From Candidatus Woesearchaeota archaeon (GTDB lineage Archaea; Nanobdellota; Nanobdellia; Woesearchaeales; SKIA01), in assembly GCA_007128245.1 (NCBI GenBank), contig SKXU01000035.1, forward strand, positions 1-12,983: a DNA stretch of 12,983 nt, read 5' to 3'. Each line of letters starts with the position of its first letter. Positions within the stretch are counted from its first letter, which is position 1. Position numbers and translations under genes: made by a program. Under the pieces are notes generated by a model. That model had not been told where the DNA came from and did not search any database. It saw nothing but the letters and a program-made list of their open reading frames with translations. Shown here piece after piece: positions 1-6,200 of the stretch.

Positions 1-1014
1 GAGCAACTCAATGCACAGCTAGAGCGACAACTTGAGCGCGTACAAGAAAACCTTGAAGACAGACGACAACGACTGGCTGACCGAGCACAAGAAACCGTTG
101 ACGGAGCAATCGACTCAGTCCTTGGAACAAGTGCAGAAGCATCAGCAGCACAAGAACTACGCCTCGCAGGACAAGAATACGAACAAACAGTAACGCTCTA
201 CACGCGAGCAACAGCTGATGGCGAAGAATACGAGCGAGCACGAACACTTGTTGCAAGCGCACGAAGTACTCTTGCTGATGCACGAGAACAATTTGTCGAA
301 GAACACTATGAACGAGCACAAACGCTCGCACGAGAAGCACGGACACAACTACGAGAAGCAAGAAGTATGCTGACTGAGCCAACGACTACTCCTGCAGATC
401 GGCCAAGTAGCGATCTCACCGGAGAACTCATACAAGCCTACGAATACTTCGAGACAGTGCAACAAGCAGTACTTGACGCGCAAGGAATAAGCCCTGAGCT
501 TGACCGTGCACGAGAACGACTCGCACGCGCAGAAGAAGCACTGCTTACTGCTCGACGAGCACTCGCAGATGATCAAGACGCGCGCAGAGCACTCTTAGAG
601 GCAAACGAGCGGATTGACGAAGCACGCGAACTACTCAGCCAGCACAGCCCACAACGACCAGAAGAAACTGATGACCGTCAAACACACGCAGCAGCAGAGA
701 TTCGCACCGCAACACAAGCACTTGAGCGAGCACGAGCACACGTGGCATCATCAAGTGGAGAGGGTGTTGAGCGAGCACGGCAGCAACTCAGTCTTGCAGA
801 GCAGCGCATCCAAGAAGCTGAGCGAGCATACCGTGCAGAAGAGTACACACTTGCTCTTCGCGCAGTAAACGCAGCACACGGACACATCCAAGCAGCAATT
901 GACCTCGTCTCAGTTCCGACACGCACAGACACTCGCGCGGGTGCCGATGCCGAGGCGCGTACACCAGTCGCTGACGTGCGCACAGACACGCGTGTAGGTG
1001 CAGAAGTACGCTAA
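1..1014 (+). CDS. Helical-repeat / coiled-coil protein, 5' end missing
   Basis: The frame is open from the first base of the window to TAA at 1012-1014, giving 337 residues of a longer protein whose start lies upstream. It is very rich in Ala, Glu, Arg and Gln, with no membrane segment and no cysteine, which fits long amphipathic helices. I can align three related helical units by eye at residues about 76-124, 166-212 and 255-303. Each starts with an (E/D)RAR motif and runs through an AR/AE-rich helix to a second helix ending in a hydrophobic pair such as ML, LL or LV. Less ordered linkers rich in Thr, Pro and Ser separate them. The tail (about 304-337) is Arg/Thr/Ala-rich and carries RTDTR twice. 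I do not recognise the family. Extracellular or structural roles are possible, but the missing N-terminus hides any signal peptide. A T-rich tract follows directly. Confidence 0.85.
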   Translation, partial: EQLNAQLERQLERVQENLEDRRQRLADRAQETVDGAIDSVLGTSAEASAAQELRLAGQEYEQTVTLYTRATADGEEYERARTLVASARSTLADAREQFVEEHYERAQTLAREARTQLREARSMLTEPTTTPADRPSSDLTGELIQAYEYFETVQQAVLDAQGISPELDRARERLARAEEALLTARRALADDQDARRALLEANERIDEARELLSQHSPQRPEETDDRQTHAAAEIRTATQALERARAHVASSSGEGVERARQQLSLAEQRIQEAERAYRAEEYTLALRAVNAAHGHIQAAIDLVSVPTRTDTRAGADAEARTPVADVRTDTRVGAEVR

Positions 1015-1028
1015 GTCCTTCAAAACAC

Positions 1029-1049
1029 TTTTTTTTTCTTTTTTCTTTT
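1029..1049 (+). terminator. T-rich archaeal terminator
   Basis: Runs of about 9, 6 and 4 T separated by single C residues begin 15 nt after the stop codon of the helical-repeat gene. No stable hairpin precedes them. Archaeal RNA polymerase terminates at such T-rich tracts, and the same layout follows NDK and EF-2 in this window. Confidence 0.75.
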
Positions 1050-1054
1050 CGTAC

Positions 1055-1063
1055 CTTTTATTA
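1055..1063 (+). promoter_or_regulatory. TATA box for the ABC exporter operon
   Basis: CTTTTATTA lies just after the upstream terminator, centred about 27 nt before the ATG at 1086. That is the normal archaeal distance from TATA box to transcription start, so the mRNA is probably leaderless and begins at or next to this ATG. This favours the ATG at 1086 over the one at 1074, which would lie upstream of the predicted start. Confidence 0.5.
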
Positions 1064-1085
1064 ATCATCACCCATGCCATCTGCC

Positions 1086-1880
1086 ATGGCGTTTTCCTCA
1101 CTGGTGCGACTGCACTTTCAGCACGTTATCACGTACAGAGCGCATTTTCTTCTCAGCCTCCTCTCAGGACCACTCTATTTTTCAGTACAATACTTTGTGT
1201 GGAGCGCACTCTTAGCGGGAGGAGCAGTCGCAGGATTTGAGCTACAAACTATTGTCACGTATTTCGTTCTTGCAATGCTGTTGCAATACTGGCACTTTGA
1301 CTACAGCGACTATGACGTGCAACGATTCGTGCGCGAAGGAACGCTCAACGGAATTATCCTGCGACCACTGACGCTGCACACATGGCTATTCTCAAAAAAA
1401 ATCGCATCGCGAGGACTCGCTGTGCTACTCGAAGTACTTCCTCTCAGTCTCTTTGCCATGGCAATCTTTGGTGTGAGCGTACTCACGCCTCACGGAGACC
1501 TCGCAGCATTTGCTGCGCTCCTCGTAATCGTCTTTATACTCCGGTTCGCACTTGCAATGCTTATTGGTCACGCAGCGTTCTGGATGACAAACATCCACGG
1601 GCTGCGCATGCTTATGATACCCATTTTCTTGTTCATGGCAGGATCACTCTTCCCACTGAATATCTTACCTTTGTGGGCCCAGCATATCGCGTTTTGGATG
1701 CCCACACAATTCTTTGTCTACGCACCCGCATCAGTCTTTCTGGGTAACTACGCACTCGCAGGACACACAGACGTGTGGTCCGTTGTCTTGTTAGGAATAG
1801 GGTGGGTTGTCGTGATATACTTGCTCTTGTGGTTGGTGCAGCGACGAGCACAATACAAATACGAAGGAGTGGGTCAATGA
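1086..1880 (+). CDS. ABC-2 type permease, DUF990/COG4587-like (subunit 1)
   Basis: This 264-residue integral membrane protein has about six hydrophobic segments and a short basic C-terminus. After the second segment it has the cytoplasmic motif REGTLNGIILRPL, which matches the G-x-L/F-(D/N)-x-x-L-L-x-P-L pattern of uncharacterised ABC-2 exporter permeases of the DUF990 group. It presumably pairs with the next gene product to form the membrane channel of one exporter driven by the ATPase at 2661-3641. Substrate unknown. The start at 1086 is chosen from the TATA spacing; an in-frame ATG at 1074 would add MPSA. The stop codon overlaps the next start (ATGA), indicating translational coupling. Assignment to COG4587 rather than COG3694 is uncertain. 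Confidence 0.85.
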   Translation: MAFSSLVRLHFQHVITYRAHFLLSLLSGPLYFSVQYFVWSALLAGGAVAGFELQTIVTYFVLAMLLQYWHFDYSDYDVQRFVREGTLNGIILRPLTLHTWLFSKKIASRGLAVLLEVLPLSLFAMAIFGVSVLTPHGDLAAFAALLVIVFILRFALAMLIGHAAFWMTNIHGLRMLMIPIFLFMAGSLFPLNILPLWAQHIAFWMPTQFFVYAPASVFLGNYALAGHTDVWSVVLLGIGWVVVIYLLLWLVQRRAQYKYEGVGQ

Positions 1881-2656
1881 AACACTGGCTACGTATAGAA
1901 GCAGTGTGCGCATCACTTGCGATACGCTCACGCATGGCATACAGACTAGACTTCTCACTGAGTTTTATCGGGATGTTTCTTGCACACCTCGCACTCCCCA
2001 TCTATATCGTGCTGCTGTACGGAGTATCAGCAGGGTTTGGTGAGTGGAGTATTGGGGACATGCTGCTCTTGACAGGAACTATACAACTGGCTCGCGGAGC
2101 AACAAGCATGATCATGTCAGGACTCATCTGGCACACCAATGAGCGCGTGCAACAAGGAACATTTGACTTGCTGTTACTTGCACCCGTAAACGCACTCGGA
2201 CACCTACTTAACCGATCAATTGACTTTGAAGACTCAGGACTCTTCTTATCAGGAATGTTGGTGTTCATCATCGCAGTCGTCATCTCAGGAATTACCTGGT
2301 GGCAAGCTCTCCTTCTTGCACTGCTGGCGTCGTTTGCAATCATGTTTTTTGCAAGCCTATACATTCTCTTCGCAGCAATCACCGTGCGCTACATCAGCAC
2401 TTTGCGCCTGTTTGAATTCCAGGATATTGCAGCACAATACGCACAATTTCCTCTCCACATCTACCCATCGCTGCTCGCAACACTCTTTATCACCCTCATA
2501 CCACTCGCAGTCGTAGGATACATCCCGGTAGGCGTCGTTACAGGACACCTCCCAATGATCATGCTCGGATCGCTCATCTTCCCAGTACTCTTCTTAGGAT
2601 TCTCGGTGTGGTACTGGCACAACACACTTACACACTACACAAGTGCAGGAGGATAA
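1877..2656 (+). CDS. ABC-2 type permease, DUF990/COG3694-like (subunit 2)
   Basis: This 259-residue membrane protein with about six hydrophobic segments is the second permease of the operon. Its start is fixed by the ATGA overlap with the previous stop and by an AAGGAGTGGG Shine-Dalgarno stretch at 1864-1873; the frame is open further upstream, but that part lies inside the first permease gene. The loop QQGTFDLLLLAPVNAL occupies the same place as the motif in subunit 1 and is the family hallmark. Pairs of different permeases of this type with a COG4586 ATPase form a recognised but poorly characterised exporter family. Direction (export) is inferred from the ABC-2 family. The stop overlaps the Shine-Dalgarno region of the ATPase gene. 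Confidence 0.85.
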   Translation: MKHWLRIEAVCASLAIRSRMAYRLDFSLSFIGMFLAHLALPIYIVLLYGVSAGFGEWSIGDMLLLTGTIQLARGATSMIMSGLIWHTNERVQQGTFDLLLLAPVNALGHLLNRSIDFEDSGLFLSGMLVFIIAVVISGITWWQALLLALLASFAIMFFASLYILFAAITVRYISTLRLFEFQDIAAQYAQFPLHIYPSLLATLFITLIPLAVVGYIPVGVVTGHLPMIMLGSLIFPVLFLGFSVWYWHNTLTHYTSAGG

Positions 2657-2660
2657 ACAC

Positions 2661-3641
2661 ATGGATATCATCACGATAACGGACTTAAGCAAAACATTCA
2701 AGGTACCGAAACGAAAAGAAGGACTCAAAAGCGCCATACAAAGCGTGTTTCGCAGACAATACGAAACAAAACACGCCGTCAAGAACGTCACGTTTAGGGT
2801 GCGAAGCGGAGAAATAGTAGGCCTTCTTGGACCGAACGGCGCAGGAAAAAGCACGATTATCAAGGCTCTTACAGGCATCCTCAGTCCTACATCAGGAGAG
2901 ATACGCGTGCTCGGATTCGAACCGTTCTCGCAACGAAAAGACTATGTACGCCATATCGGAGCGTTATTTGGACAAAAAAGTCAGTTATGGTGGGACATCC
3001 CACCCGCAGATAGCTTTACACTCTCACAACACCTCTACGAAATTCCAAAACAAGAATTTGAGCGAAGAAAAAACGACCTCGTAGAAAAACTCGGTATCCA
3101 AGACATCATCCACAAGCCCGCACGAAATCTCTCGCTTGGCGAGCGCATGAAATGCGAGTTCGTAATGGCACTACTCCACAGACCAAAACTCGTCTTTCTT
3201 GACGAGCCAACAATAGGCCTTGACGTGTTCGCAAAACAAGCCATACGAGAATTCATTACCTACACCAACAAAGAATACGGCACCACATACATCCTCACAA
3301 CCCACGACATGGACGATATTGAACACCTCGCACACCGCGTTATCGTGATTAGCGGAGGAGAAAAAGTGTTTGACGACTCTTTTGCGGCACTCAGAAAAAT
3401 TGCAGGCGTCACAAAACACGTACGCGTCGTCACACAAAAAAAAGTGGTGCTCCCAAAAAAAGGAGTGCGAGGCGTCATGCACATATCACCGTATGAAGCA
3501 CAATTCGTACTCGACAGAGAAATCCTAGGCATACGAGACCTGGTCAAAGCAATAGCACAAAAAACAGAAATAATAGATCTTACCATCACCGACCCACCCG
3601 TAGAAACCATTATTGCCCAGCTCTATCAGGCAAAAGCATAA
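2661..3641 (+). CDS. ABC transporter ATPase, COG4586-like
   Basis: This 326-residue ATP-binding subunit powers the two permeases encoded just upstream. Visible motifs are Walker A GPNGAGKST (57-65), an unusual signature LSLGE (157-161, followed by RMKCE), Walker B FLDEP with catalytic D181-E182, a D-loop GLD, and the switch histidine H215 in THDMDD. The stretch FGQKSQLWWDIP in the Q-loop region is characteristic of the COG4586 ATPases that accompany DUF990 permeases. An N-terminal extension of about 35 residues (KRKEGLKSAIQS) also fits that group, and a C-terminal domain of about 90 residues follows the nucleotide-binding domain. The ATG at 2661 is preceded by AGGAGG at 2647-2652 with 8-nt spacing; an earlier in-frame GTG at 2643 has no such site. 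Substrate unknown. Its stop codon lies inside the TATA box of the next gene. Confidence 0.93.
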   Translation: MDIITITDLSKTFKVPKRKEGLKSAIQSVFRRQYETKHAVKNVTFRVRSGEIVGLLGPNGAGKSTIIKALTGILSPTSGEIRVLGFEPFSQRKDYVRHIGALFGQKSQLWWDIPPADSFTLSQHLYEIPKQEFERRKNDLVEKLGIQDIIHKPARNLSLGERMKCEFVMALLHRPKLVFLDEPTIGLDVFAKQAIREFITYTNKEYGTTYILTTHDMDDIEHLAHRVIVISGGEKVFDDSFAALRKIAGVTKHVRVVTQKKVVLPKKGVRGVMHISPYEAQFVLDREILGIRDLVKAIAQKTEIIDLTITDPPVETIIAQLYQAKA

Positions 3642-3644
3642 AAG
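3636..3644 (+). promoter_or_regulatory. TATA box for the first dockerin gene
   Basis: GCATAAAAG overlaps the stop codon of the ABC ATPase gene and is centred 26 nt before the ATG at 3666. The gene is therefore probably transcribed on its own as a leaderless mRNA rather than only by read-through from the ABC operon. Confidence 0.55.
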
Positions 3645-3665
3645 GATGCTGTATGATAACAAGGC

Positions 3666-4670
3666 ATGAAACAGCTGCTTTGGATATGTATGCTCGTACT
3701 TACCTGCGCATTCGCTGTCGCAACCGTGGATGCACGACTAGCAGAGCTCAGCCAAGAAGGAACGCTAGGAATAGAACACCTTCTCTTAGTGGTTGACGGA
3801 ATAGGAGCGAGCACGGGCGATGAGCGATTCTCAACACACATTGACATAAACGATGACGGAGTCATCAACATCTTTGATCTTGTGGTTGTCGCCACAAACC
3901 TCGGAAGAGACTTTTCGCCACCACCAGAACACGAGGAAGTAGAGCCATGGTTTGAGCATCACTGGGACTACGAAAGTACTGAAGACATGCTGGCGCAGGT
4001 GCACCGAGTAAGTCAATCTCATGGGGGAGTAATAGAACTTCTCAGCAATCAACCAGGAGGTCTTACGAACACAGGAAACGTGCTTCGAGCAACATATCCG
4101 ATTCCTCCCAGCGGAGGCGCACACGCAGGAGCGGACATTCTCCCACCAAGATACCTTATTGACAAGCCACAAGAACTGTGGATTGAAAACATGATACGTT
4201 TTGATGCTGAGTGGCACATCCTCAGCGACGACAAAACATGGTACTTGCTCGAAGACTGGAGAGATATTGGAGGAGATAACGAAGTGTGGCCGTGGAGAAC
4301 CACGATACGAGAAAACAGTTGGTTTACCTCCTCATCAGGTCGGATCACGGTGTGCTTTAGCGACAACCCACCAAACATCTGGGACGGAGAGTGGCACGCA
4401 ATGAGACACCACTTGCGCATGCCAAGCGGACCAGGAGTGTGTGATGGAATCGCACGACTATGGATAAACGACGAACTCATTATTGACGGAACGGGGATGT
4501 GCACGCGCTCACACGCCCCCCAAGACACGTTCTTTAGAAACGTCGCTCACGGAAGAAACGCCAATCCAATAGGATCAGGCGTGCGCGACTGGGGACGAAT
4601 GCGTATATACACGCAAAACCCTGGATGGTCGCTTGATGATCCATGGCCTACGCGCTGCGTACAGAACTAG
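3666..4670 (+). CDS. Secreted dockerin protein with lectin/lyase-like domain
   Basis: This 334-residue protein has a clear signal peptide (residues 1 to about 20, MKQLLWICMLVLTCAFAVA). Residues about 28-83 form a dockerin-like module. Its second calcium loop is canonical (D60-x-N62-x-D64-G-x-x-N68-x-x-D71, then LVVVATNLGRD), whereas the first loop (SQEGTLGIEHL) has lost its calcium ligands. Residues about 96-334 form a Trp- and His-rich domain with GEWH around W243 and WINDELI at 266-272. This pattern resembles the concanavalin-A-like jelly-roll of some polysaccharide lyases and glycan-binding proteins; catalytic activity cannot be claimed. Several cysteines may form disulfides outside the cell. 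The dockerin is expected to dock onto a cohesin such as that encoded at 6570-7751 (minus). No Shine-Dalgarno site precedes the start, which fits the leaderless promoter. The gene ends just before the l7ae promoter. Confidence 0.82.
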   Translation: MKQLLWICMLVLTCAFAVATVDARLAELSQEGTLGIEHLLLVVDGIGASTGDERFSTHIDINDDGVINIFDLVVVATNLGRDFSPPPEHEEVEPWFEHHWDYESTEDMLAQVHRVSQSHGGVIELLSNQPGGLTNTGNVLRATYPIPPSGGAHAGADILPPRYLIDKPQELWIENMIRFDAEWHILSDDKTWYLLEDWRDIGGDNEVWPWRTTIRENSWFTSSSGRITVCFSDNPPNIWDGEWHAMRHHLRMPSGPGVCDGIARLWINDELIIDGTGMCTRSHAPQDTFFRNVAHGRNANPIGSGVRDWGRMRIYTQNPGWSLDDPWPTRCVQN

Positions 4671-4675
4671 GAACG

Positions 4676-4685
4676 CTTAAAAATA
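4676..4685 (+). promoter_or_regulatory. TATA box for the L7Ae operon
   Basis: CTTAAAAATA begins 5 nt after the stop codon of the dockerin gene. The usual 26-27 nt spacing puts the transcription start near 4706-4709, so the l7ae mRNA would carry a leader of about 57 nt that begins at the kink-turn. Confidence 0.55.
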
Positions 4686-4707
4686 CCATTACATTCGCCA
4701 CTATACA

Positions 4708-4731
4708 CCAATGAAGCCAATAAGGCTGAGG
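4708..4731 (+). promoter_or_regulatory. Kink-turn in the l7ae mRNA leader (likely L7Ae autoregulatory site)
   Basis: The leader RNA can fold into a consensus kink-turn. C-stem: C4708-C4709 with G4730-G4731. Three-nucleotide bulge: AAU (4710-4712). Tandem sheared pairs: G4713.A4729 and A4714.G4728. NC-stem: AGCC (4715-4718) with GGCU (4724-4727). Loop: AAUAA (4719-4723). L7Ae is the archaeal protein that recognises kink-turns in rRNA, C/D guide RNAs and RNase P, and archaeal L7Ae has been described binding a kink-turn in its own mRNA leader. Binding here would place a protein at the extreme 5' end of the operon mRNA and could repress its own synthesis. The weak point is the 2-bp C-stem right at the predicted transcript end. 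Confidence 0.7.
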
Positions 4732-4753
4732 AGATCACGATTCTCGTGTCTCC
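4730..4753 (+). promoter_or_regulatory. Leader hairpin directly before the l7ae ribosome binding site
   Basis: GGAGA (4730-4734) pairs with UCUCC (4749-4753), and CACGA (4736-4740) pairs with UCGUG (4744-4748). U4735 is bulged and the loop is UUC: ten pairs in all. The hairpin ends one base before the Shine-Dalgarno stretch AAGGAGG (4754-4760), which is 5 nt from the ATG at 4766. Its two basal G residues (4730-4731) are also the kink-turn C-stem, so the two structures compete at that point. A second, weaker fold could pair UGUC (4747-4750) with GACA (4760-4763) and cover the ribosome binding site. Confidence 0.6.
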
Positions 4754-4765
4754 AAGGAGGACACA

Positions 4766-5095
4766 ATGGAAAACGCATTACAAGCAATTGAAGTGGCTCG
4801 CGAGTCGGGCAAGATCAGAAAAGGAGTCAACGAAGTAACCAAAGCAGTTGAGCGGGAAAACGCACAACTCGTTGTTATCGCAAACGATGTCAACCCAAAA
4901 GAACTCGTCATGCACCTACCCGTGCTGTGCGAAGAAAAAGGCGTTCAATGCGTACAAGACGCGTGCTCAAAAGAAGAACTCGGAGCAGCAGCAGGCCTTG
5001 GAGTAGGCACAGTAGCAGTTGCAATTACCAAAGCAGGAAAAGCAAAAGACCTACTGACAGAAGTAAAGAAAGAAGCACAAGCAGCGGAGGAATAA
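4766..5095 (+). CDS. rpl7ae: Ribosomal protein L7Ae (eL8), kink-turn-binding protein
   Basis: This 109-residue protein of the large ribosomal subunit is also expected to be a core part of archaeal C/D and H/ACA guide RNPs and of RNase P. The family motif is plain: [20 protein letters not shown] (residues about 19-38), then [20 protein letters not shown] and [10 protein letters not shown]. The first segment carries the RNA-contacting N-E-x-x-K. It is slightly shorter at the N-terminus than many homologues. The start follows AAGGAGG at 5-nt spacing. It heads the L7Ae-S28e-L24e-NDK operon, an arrangement common in archaea. Its leader contains its own likely binding site (4708-4731), which predicts feedback control. 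Confidence 0.97.
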   Translation: MENALQAIEVARESGKIRKGVNEVTKAVERENAQLVVIANDVNPKELVMHLPVLCEEKGVQCVQDACSKEELGAAAGLGVGTVAVAITKAGKAKDLLTEVKKEAQAAEE

Positions 5096-5096
5096 A

Positions 5097-5333
5097 ATGG
5101 CTGAAGAAAAACAGACGCAGTTCACAAACGCCATTCCTGCAACAGTAGAAGAAATTGTTGGACGCACTGGAACTCGCGGAGAAGCGACACAGGTACGCGT
5201 AAAAGTACTTGAAGGACGAGACAAAAACAAGATTCTTCGGCGAAACGTGCGCGGACCAGTACAACTTGGTGACGTACTCATGCTTCGAGAAACAGAAATC
5301 GAAGCGCGCCCCTTGAGTAGAGGAGGACGATAA
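5097..5333 (+). CDS. rps28e: Ribosomal protein S28e (eS28)
   Basis: This 78-residue small-subunit ribosomal protein has the S28e core: [20 protein letters not shown], then [20 protein letters not shown], ending in a basic ARPLSRGGR tail. Length and the OB-like beta-barrel sequence fit the family; about 15 N-terminal residues before the core form a short extension. The start is 1 nt after the l7ae stop codon, with GGAGG at 5086-5090 inside the end of l7ae as the ribosome binding site, so translation is likely coupled. Confidence 0.96.
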   Translation: MAEEKQTQFTNAIPATVEEIVGRTGTRGEATQVRVKVLEGRDKNKILRRNVRGPVQLGDVLMLRETEIEARPLSRGGR

Positions 5334-5334
5334 A

Positions 5335-5694
5335 ATGGTTAAAAGTAGTTTTTCAGGAAAAGAAATTCCTCCAGGAAAAGGAATTATGTACGTCAAAAAA
5401 GACGGAAAAATTCTTTGGTTTCTTAACCGAAAGGAAGAGAAGAACATGTTCAAACTCGGTCGCAAACCACGAACAGTGTCTTGGACGGAAGAGTACCGAA
5501 AAGCAAAGAATCAACGTATAGCTATGGCTACGGCACACACAGAAGAACCTGCAAAAACCGCTGTCAGCAAACAGACCACAACAGCCAGTAAGCCGTCAGC
5601 TGCAAAGAAGGCTACGCCGAAAACTGCTAAGAAAGTCACGCCGAAAGCCGCTAAGAAAGCGTCTGCGAAAAAAAAGGTGAAGAGCGATGATTGA
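5335..5694 (+). CDS. rpl24e: Ribosomal protein L24e (eL24), zinc ligands lost, basic tail
   Basis: This 119-residue protein has an L24e domain in residues 1 to about 60 (GKEIPPGKGIMYVKKDGKI, then KNMFKLGRKPRTVSWT) and a Lys/Ala/Pro/Thr-rich tail in about 65-119. Most archaeal L24e proteins bind zinc through two Cys-x2-3-Cys pairs. Here the equivalent positions appear to be Ser4, Ser7, Leu30 and Glu34, and the protein has no cysteine at all, so it cannot form the zinc ribbon. The tail contains repeats like KATPKTAK/KVTPKAAK and resembles histone H1-type tails. It probably contacts rRNA, making the protein nearly twice the usual archaeal length. The start is 1 nt after the S28e stop, with a GAGGAGGA site just upstream. 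The last codons overlap the NDK start. Confidence 0.93.
   Translation: MVKSSFSGKEIPPGKGIMYVKKDGKILWFLNRKEEKNMFKLGRKPRTVSWTEEYRKAKNQRIAMATAHTEEPAKTAVSKQTTTASKPSAAKKATPKTAKKVTPKAAKKASAKKKVKSDD
5608..5655 (+). repeat. Two 24-bp repeats coding the L24e basic tail
   Basis: Two imperfect 24-bp units (5608-5631 and 5632-5655) encode K-A-T-P-K-T-A-K and K-V-T-P-K-A-A-K, followed by a degenerate K-A-S-A-K-K-K. They probably arose by in-frame tandem duplication. The reading frame is kept up to the overlap with the NDK gene. Confidence 0.7.
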
Positions 5695-6166
5695 GCGAAC
5701 ACTCGTCTTGCTCAAGCCAGACGCGGTACAGCGAGGATTCATGGGCGAGATACTCACGCGATTTGAACGCGCAGGCCTGAAAATCGTTGGCATGAAAATG
5801 GTGTGGGTGGACAAAGACTTCTCAAAACAACACTACGAAGAACACGTAGAAAAAGGATTTTATCCCGGACTGGAGAGCATGATCACAGAAGGACCAGTGC
5901 TGGCACTCGTCCTTGAAGGGGTTGAGGCGATCGGTACAGTGAGAAAAATGGTCGGCTCAACAGAACCAAAAGCAGCCGCTCCTGGAACTATCAGAGGAGA
6001 CTACGCTCACGTGAGCTACGGGTACGCAGACACGAAGAATATCGGTGTCAAAAACCTCATTCACGCCTCCGCTAACGCAGAGGATGCTCAGAAAGAAGTA
6101 GCCTTGTGGTTTGCATCACAAGAATTGCACACATACAAAACCGTGCACGACGTACACATACTCTAA
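5687..6166 (+). CDS. ndk: Nucleoside diphosphate kinase
   Basis: This 159-residue enzyme transfers the gamma-phosphate from ATP to nucleoside diphosphates through a phospho-histidine. The N-terminus ERTLVLLKPDAVQRGFMGEI, the substrate-loop region HVEKGFYPGLESMI, R103 in GTIRGDY, and the active-site His126 in NLIHAS are all visible. Two features are unusual. Between RGD and the NLIH motif there are about ten more residues than in typical archaeal or human enzymes (YAHVSYGYADTKNIGVK). The usual Asp three residues after the active histidine is Ala129. The glutamate that normally orients the histidine aligns with E137. The gene overlaps the L24e stop (ATGATTGA), with AAGGTGA at 5674-5680 as ribosome binding site. 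It closes the operon before a T-rich terminator. Confidence 0.95.
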   Translation: MIERTLVLLKPDAVQRGFMGEILTRFERAGLKIVGMKMVWVDKDFSKQHYEEHVEKGFYPGLESMITEGPVLALVLEGVEAIGTVRKMVGSTEPKAAAPGTIRGDYAHVSYGYADTKNIGVKNLIHASANAEDAQKEVALWFASQELHTYKTVHDVHIL

Positions 6167-6184
6167 TTTTTTTCTTTTTTTTTT
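6167..6184 (+). terminator. T-rich terminator of the L7Ae-NDK operon
   Basis: T7-C-T10 begins immediately after the NDK stop codon. It matches the terminators after the helical-repeat gene and EF-2 in its composition and its single internal C. Confidence 0.8.
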
Positions 6185-6200
6185 CTGTTCCCTTAATACA

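Noticed and set aside
8..989. Antisense open frames opposite the helical-repeat gene (for example 8-382 and 678-989 minus)
   Set aside because: They arise from the Ala/Glu/Arg/Gln-rich codons on the plus strand, which lack antisense stops; the plus frame is continuous and ends at a terminator.
1074..1085. Earlier ATG for the first ABC permease
   Set aside because: The TATA box at 1055-1063 predicts transcription starting near 1086, and no Shine-Dalgarno site precedes 1074.
1775..1876. Upstream extension of the second permease frame
   Set aside because: It lies entirely within the first permease gene; the ATGA overlap at 1877 and the upstream purine-rich site fix the start.
4711..4791. A 26-codon upstream ORF beginning at ATG 4711 and overlapping the l7ae start
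   Set aside because: The ATG lies inside the kink-turn, has no ribosome binding site, and the peptide shows no recognisable features. The RNA structure explains the sequence better, though a near-leaderless uORF cannot be excluded.
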